A stretch of 64,000 nucleotides of DNA from CAZNPA01 sp964575095 (GTDB taxonomy: Bacteria; Pseudomonadota; Alphaproteobacteria; Rickettsiales; SXRF01). The stretch lies in contig CAZNPA010000004.1 in NCBI GenBank assembly GCA_964575095.1, positions 124,001-188,000 of the forward strand, read 5' to 3'. The notes beneath the pieces were generated by a model, which was not told the origin of the DNA, did not search any database, and worked only from the letters and a program-made list of their open reading frames with translations. The position numbers and the translations under genes were made by a program. How positions within the stretch are numbered: the stretch's first letter is position 1; each line of letters opens with the position of its first letter. This document shows, one piece after another, positions 61,325-64,000 of the stretch.

Positions 61325-62862
61325 CGTTTTATCCTTTGCATCAGGTAGGTGCGCATGTGCAGCGAGTTGCAGAGGGCGGCGGCGGTGAGGTAAGCGGCGA
61401 TGCCGGTGAGCGTGACGACGATGAGCGCCGAGAAGCGCATGAACTCGCCCTGATAGGCCCACGGCGCCAATGCTTGAGCGGCGGCAGCGGCGGTGACGGC
61501 CATAACGGCGGAGGTCAGTGCGATCTTGGCGATCTCGGAGACGAGCTTGGGATTAAAGACCAGCCACTCACGTTTCCTGAGGACATAGGCCATCAGCGCG
61601 ACATTGACCCAGCCGGCAATAGTGGTCGCCATTGCCATGCCGACGTGGCGGAACGGGACCATCAGGAGCAGGTTCAGCGCCAGGTTGATGAAGATGCACA
61701 ATGTCGCGATCTTGAACGGCGTTTTGGTGTCGTGGTGGGCGAAGAAATTGGGAGCGAGGATTTTTATCAGCACGAAGGCGGGAAGCCCGGCGGCGAATGC
61801 GACCAGCGCCTTATAGGTGGCGACGGTGTCGGCGGGCGAGAACGCGCCGCGCTGATACATGGCGGCGATGATCGGCTCGGCAAGGACGATAAGCGCGGCG
61901 GCGGCGGGCAGGGCGAGGAAGAGCGCGAGCTCAATGGCGCGGTTCTGGCTGGCCAGCGCGCCCAAGTGGTTGCCTTCGCGGATTTGCCTCGACATCATGG
62001 GGAGCAGCGCCGTGCCGACGGCGATGCCGATCACGGCCAGCGGCAGCTCGTTGATGCGGTCGGCGTAATAGAGGAACGAGATGCCGCTGTCGAACTGCGA
62101 GGCGATGATGAGGTCGATGAACAGATTGACCTGTGCCACGCCCGCTCCCAGCGCCGCCGGGGCGATGAGCACCAACAGCTTCTTGACCTGGGGCGTGAGC
62201 TGCGGCTTGACGAATTTCGGCAGCACGCCTTGCTTGCGGCAGAAATATACCAGCCACAGCCACTGCACGACGCCGGAGACGAATACGGCGACGGCAAGGC
62301 CATGCGCCATCGTCGGCGTCCAGGTCTCGACGAGCGACGGTACGATGATGAGACATAAATTCATCATGATCGGTGTCGCCGCCACCGCCGCGAATTTGCC
62401 GAAGCTGTTGAGTATCCCGCCCAAGAGCGACACCAGCGAGATGAAAATAATGTAGGGAAAAGTGATGCGCGTCAGCAGCACGGCGAGGTCGAATTTGGCC
62501 GGGTCGTCGACGAACCCCGGCGCCAGAACGTGCATGATGAGCGGCATGAAGAGGATGAAAATGCCGCTGGTGATGAAAAGCAGGAGCAGCAGGAACGACA
62601 TCGCCTCGCTGGCGAATTGCCGGGCCTTGTCCTGCCCCTCGGTCGCCAGCTGTCCGGCGAACAGCGGCACGAACGCCGAGTTGAACGCGCCCTCGGCGAA
62701 GAGCCTTCTTAAAAAATTCGGTAACTTAAACGCGACGAAGAACGCATCCGAAAGCATCCCCGCGCCCAGCCCCGACGCGATGGTGACGTCGCGCAAAAAC
62801 CCCAGCACGCGCGAAACCAGCGTATAAAAGCCGATGGTGGCGGTGGATTTAACGAGGGACAT
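61321..62862 (-). CDS. murJ: Lipid II flippase MurJ (MviN)
   Basis: This 513-residue membrane protein has about fourteen helices. Recognisable pieces are STATIGFYTLVSRVLGFLRD at the N-terminus, FFVAFKLPNFLRRLFAEGAF (the LPNFLRRLFAEGAF motif is diagnostic), APGFVDDP and QRGAFSPADT. It moves the peptidoglycan precursor lipid II across the inner membrane and is essential. It is followed by cutA with a four-base overlap. Confidence 0.96.
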   Translation of the reverse strand: MSLVKSTATIGFYTLVSRVLGFLRDVTIASGLGAGMLSDAFFVAFKLPNFLRRLFAEGAFNSAFVPLFAGQLATEGQDKARQFASEAMSFLLLLLFITSGIFILFMPLIMHVLAPGFVDDPAKFDLAVLLTRITFPYIIFISLVSLLGGILNSFGKFAAVAATPIMMNLCLIIVPSLVETWTPTMAHGLAVAVFVSGVVQWLWLVYFCRKQGVLPKFVKPQLTPQVKKLLVLIAPAALGAGVAQVNLFIDLIIASQFDSGISFLYYADRINELPLAVIGIAVGTALLPMMSRQIREGNHLGALASQNRAIELALFLALPAAAALIVLAEPIIAAMYQRGAFSPADTVATYKALVAFAAGLPAFVLIKILAPNFFAHHDTKTPFKIATLCIFINLALNLLLMVPFRHVGMAMATTIAGWVNVALMAYVLRKREWLVFNPKLVSEIAKIALTSAVMAVTAAAAAQALAPWAYQGEFMRFSALIVVTLTGIAAYLTAAALCNSLHMRTYLMQRIKR

Positions 62863-62870
62863 GGAAGCAG

Positions 62871-62934
62871 TCGTTAGTGGTTAGTCGATAGGTATGTTTT
62901 ATACTATCGACTTACAACTGTCGACTGACGACTA
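62871..62934. repeat. Inverted repeat of GTCGA/TAGTCG words between mipZ and murJ
   Basis: The left side has GTTAGTGGTTAGTCGATAG, the right CTATCGACTTACAACTG then GTCGACTGACGACTAAC; ends pair as GTTAGTCGT-type words. The stop codon of mipZ (TAG, from CTA at 62932) lies within the right arm. Confidence 0.65.
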
Positions 62935-63990
62935 ACTCGCCATCTCTTCCAGAGGTTTTTCGAGGGCGGGGGATTCGATCACGGTTTTGATCGGCTCGAC
63001 TCTGGCGGCTTCCGGTGCTTCGACGCCGGTGGTAGAACTGAAGAGCGGCAGGTTGGACTGCGCCGGCTCTTCTTTTTTCTCTTCTTCCTTGTCTTCCGCA
63101 TCGCCGCTATCGGCCAGCGCCTTGTTCAGGCGTTCGTCGATCAGGGCGATTTTCAGCGTCTTCAACAAATCGCGCACTTCCTGGCGGGCGGCGATGTGCG
63201 ACATCGAAAGCCCGGCTTTGCTGCTTTCTAGAATGTCGAGCACGGTCAGGCCTTGCAGGAACATCTCGCGGAAGATCACGCGCTCGGAAAATCCGGGTGC
63301 AACGCGGAAACCGATGCGGCGCGACAGGTCGCCGGTCACCTGCGTCATGAAGCGTTTGTTCTTGGCGTCGATGTTGGAGAGGCGATTCCGCATCACGATC
63401 CATTCGATTGAGCCGCCGTCGCGCTTGGCGCGGTGCAGTTTCTGTTCCCACATCATCTCGGAGTAGATGCTGGGCTTGACGATTTTCATCGTCTGCCCGT
63501 CGACGTTGGCCAGCACGTCGAGGTCGACGAACGAATCGTTGATCGGTGTGATGACGGTATCGGCGAAGGCGTGGGCGAGGCGCGCCATGTAGGTGTCACT
63601 GCCGGGGCTGTCGATGATGACGAAATCGTTATTCTCCGAAACGCGGGCGAGCGCCTGTAAAAAGCGCTCGCGGTCGTCGTCTTCGGCTTCTTTGACGATG
63701 TTGAACGGGCTTTTCTGCACGACGACATGCTGCGGTTGCGGCAGATTGACGCCTTCTTTGAGCATAGTCTGGCGCCGGTTTTCGAGGTAGCGCGAGAGCG
63801 AGCGCTGGCGCGAGTCGATGTCCATGGAGCCGACGGAAAAACCAAGACGCAACAGCGCTACGATCAGATGCATGCCGGTGGTGGTTTTACCCGAGCCGCC
63901 TTTTTCGTTGCCGAGCACGATGACGTGCGCCTTTTTGGCGGTCACGGCCGCAGGCGTTGCTTCAGCGGTAGAAAATACAGGCTCGTTCAT
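62932..63990 (-). CDS. mipZ: Division-plane positioning ATPase MipZ
   Basis: This 352-residue ParA-like ATPase starts at ATG 63990 with GAGG before it; a GTG at 63996 is possible. The deviant Walker A motif is VLGNEKGGSGKTTTGMHLIV, followed by SMDIDSRQRSLSRYLENRR and VIIDSPGSDTYMARLAHAFA, then VAPGFSERVIFREMFLQGLT, all typical of MipZ rather than ParA or Soj. MipZ forms gradients from the poles and inhibits FtsZ so that division occurs at mid-cell, and it is largely restricted to Alphaproteobacteria. A C-terminal tail of about 80 residues rich in Glu and Pro is disordered and longer than usual. Confidence 0.95.
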   Translation of the reverse strand: MNEPVFSTAEATPAAVTAKKAHVIVLGNEKGGSGKTTTGMHLIVALLRLGFSVGSMDIDSRQRSLSRYLENRRQTMLKEGVNLPQPQHVVVQKSPFNIVKEAEDDDRERFLQALARVSENNDFVIIDSPGSDTYMARLAHAFADTVITPINDSFVDLDVLANVDGQTMKIVKPSIYSEMMWEQKLHRAKRDGGSIEWIVMRNRLSNIDAKNKRFMTQVTGDLSRRIGFRVAPGFSERVIFREMFLQGLTVLDILESSKAGLSMSHIAARQEVRDLLKTLKIALIDERLNKALADSGDAEDKEEEKKEEPAQSNLPLFSSTTGVEAPEAARVEPIKTVIESPALEKPLEEMAS

Positions 63991-64000
63991 ACGCACCTCA

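Noticed and set aside
61336..62358. Plus-strand frame of 340 codons opposite murJ
   Set aside because: Antisense shadow with Gly/Asp/Gln/His-rich low-complexity sequence.

Overview
The window looks like a chromosomal segment of an alphaproteobacterium of moderate GC content, probably from a little-studied lineage. The main pointers are a MipZ-type division ATPase, a double-length dCTP deaminase, a FYDLN-type zinc-ribbon protein, and leucine/isoleucine catabolism genes. There are two tRNA genes (Ser-TGA and Gln-TTG). I see no phage, no intact insertion sequence, no rRNA and no CRISPR array.

Region by region. 1-1250 is an AT-richer pair on the minus strand: a BMT5-like RNA methyltransferase overlapping an ALKBH8-like oxygenase that runs off the left edge. 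1531-5028 is a fused indolepyruvate ferredoxin oxidoreductase. 5444-8029 is a large secreted beta-helix protein. 8057-13885 is a MexEF-OprN-like tripartite efflux operon. 14160-20000 holds tRNA-Ser, a CapD/WbpM-type sugar dehydratase, a succinate-semialdehyde dehydrogenase, and a persulfide dioxygenase divergent from a TauE-type exporter. 20126-31309 holds dCTP deaminase followed by branched-chain acyl-CoA catabolism: two acyl-CoA dehydrogenases, methylcrotonyl-CoA carboxylase with its alpha subunit split into two genes, a thiolase, an HSD10-like dehydrogenase and a YciA-like thioesterase. 31310-37467 holds BipA, an MlaC-like protein, a TMEM175-like channel, MsrA/MsrB, a lipid A acyltransferase-like protein and a fatty acid desaturase.

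37785-50535 is a dense block of small stress and envelope genes: KdpE-like regulator, KdpD-core-like kinase, hybrid kinase, free receiver, glycine-zipper proteins, DUF1328, DUF3309, DUF883, YqjE-like, CsbD, OmpA, LpxR and a pair of proteins sharing an undescribed DPKGL motif. Several of these genes have the octamer TTCCTTAC about 90-115 bases upstream. An 85-base direct repeat occurs at both ends of most of this block. 50795-55978 is a compact five-gene operon for a surface polysaccharide (family 2 glycosyltransferase, bactofilin-like protein, UDP-GlcNAc 2-epimerase, YaiO-like barrel, membrane protein). 56241-60423 is an MHYT hybrid kinase with two response regulators, lying between tRNA-Gln and a decayed copy of the tRNA-Gln end. 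60836-63990 holds tRNA-Gln, cutA, murJ and mipZ.

Functionally, the window mixes housekeeping and catabolic genes with a cell-envelope theme: efflux, lipid A and membrane-lipid remodelling, surface polysaccharide, and stress proteins under several phosphorelay components. All calls are by eye from translated sequence and motif recognition; no database search was run.
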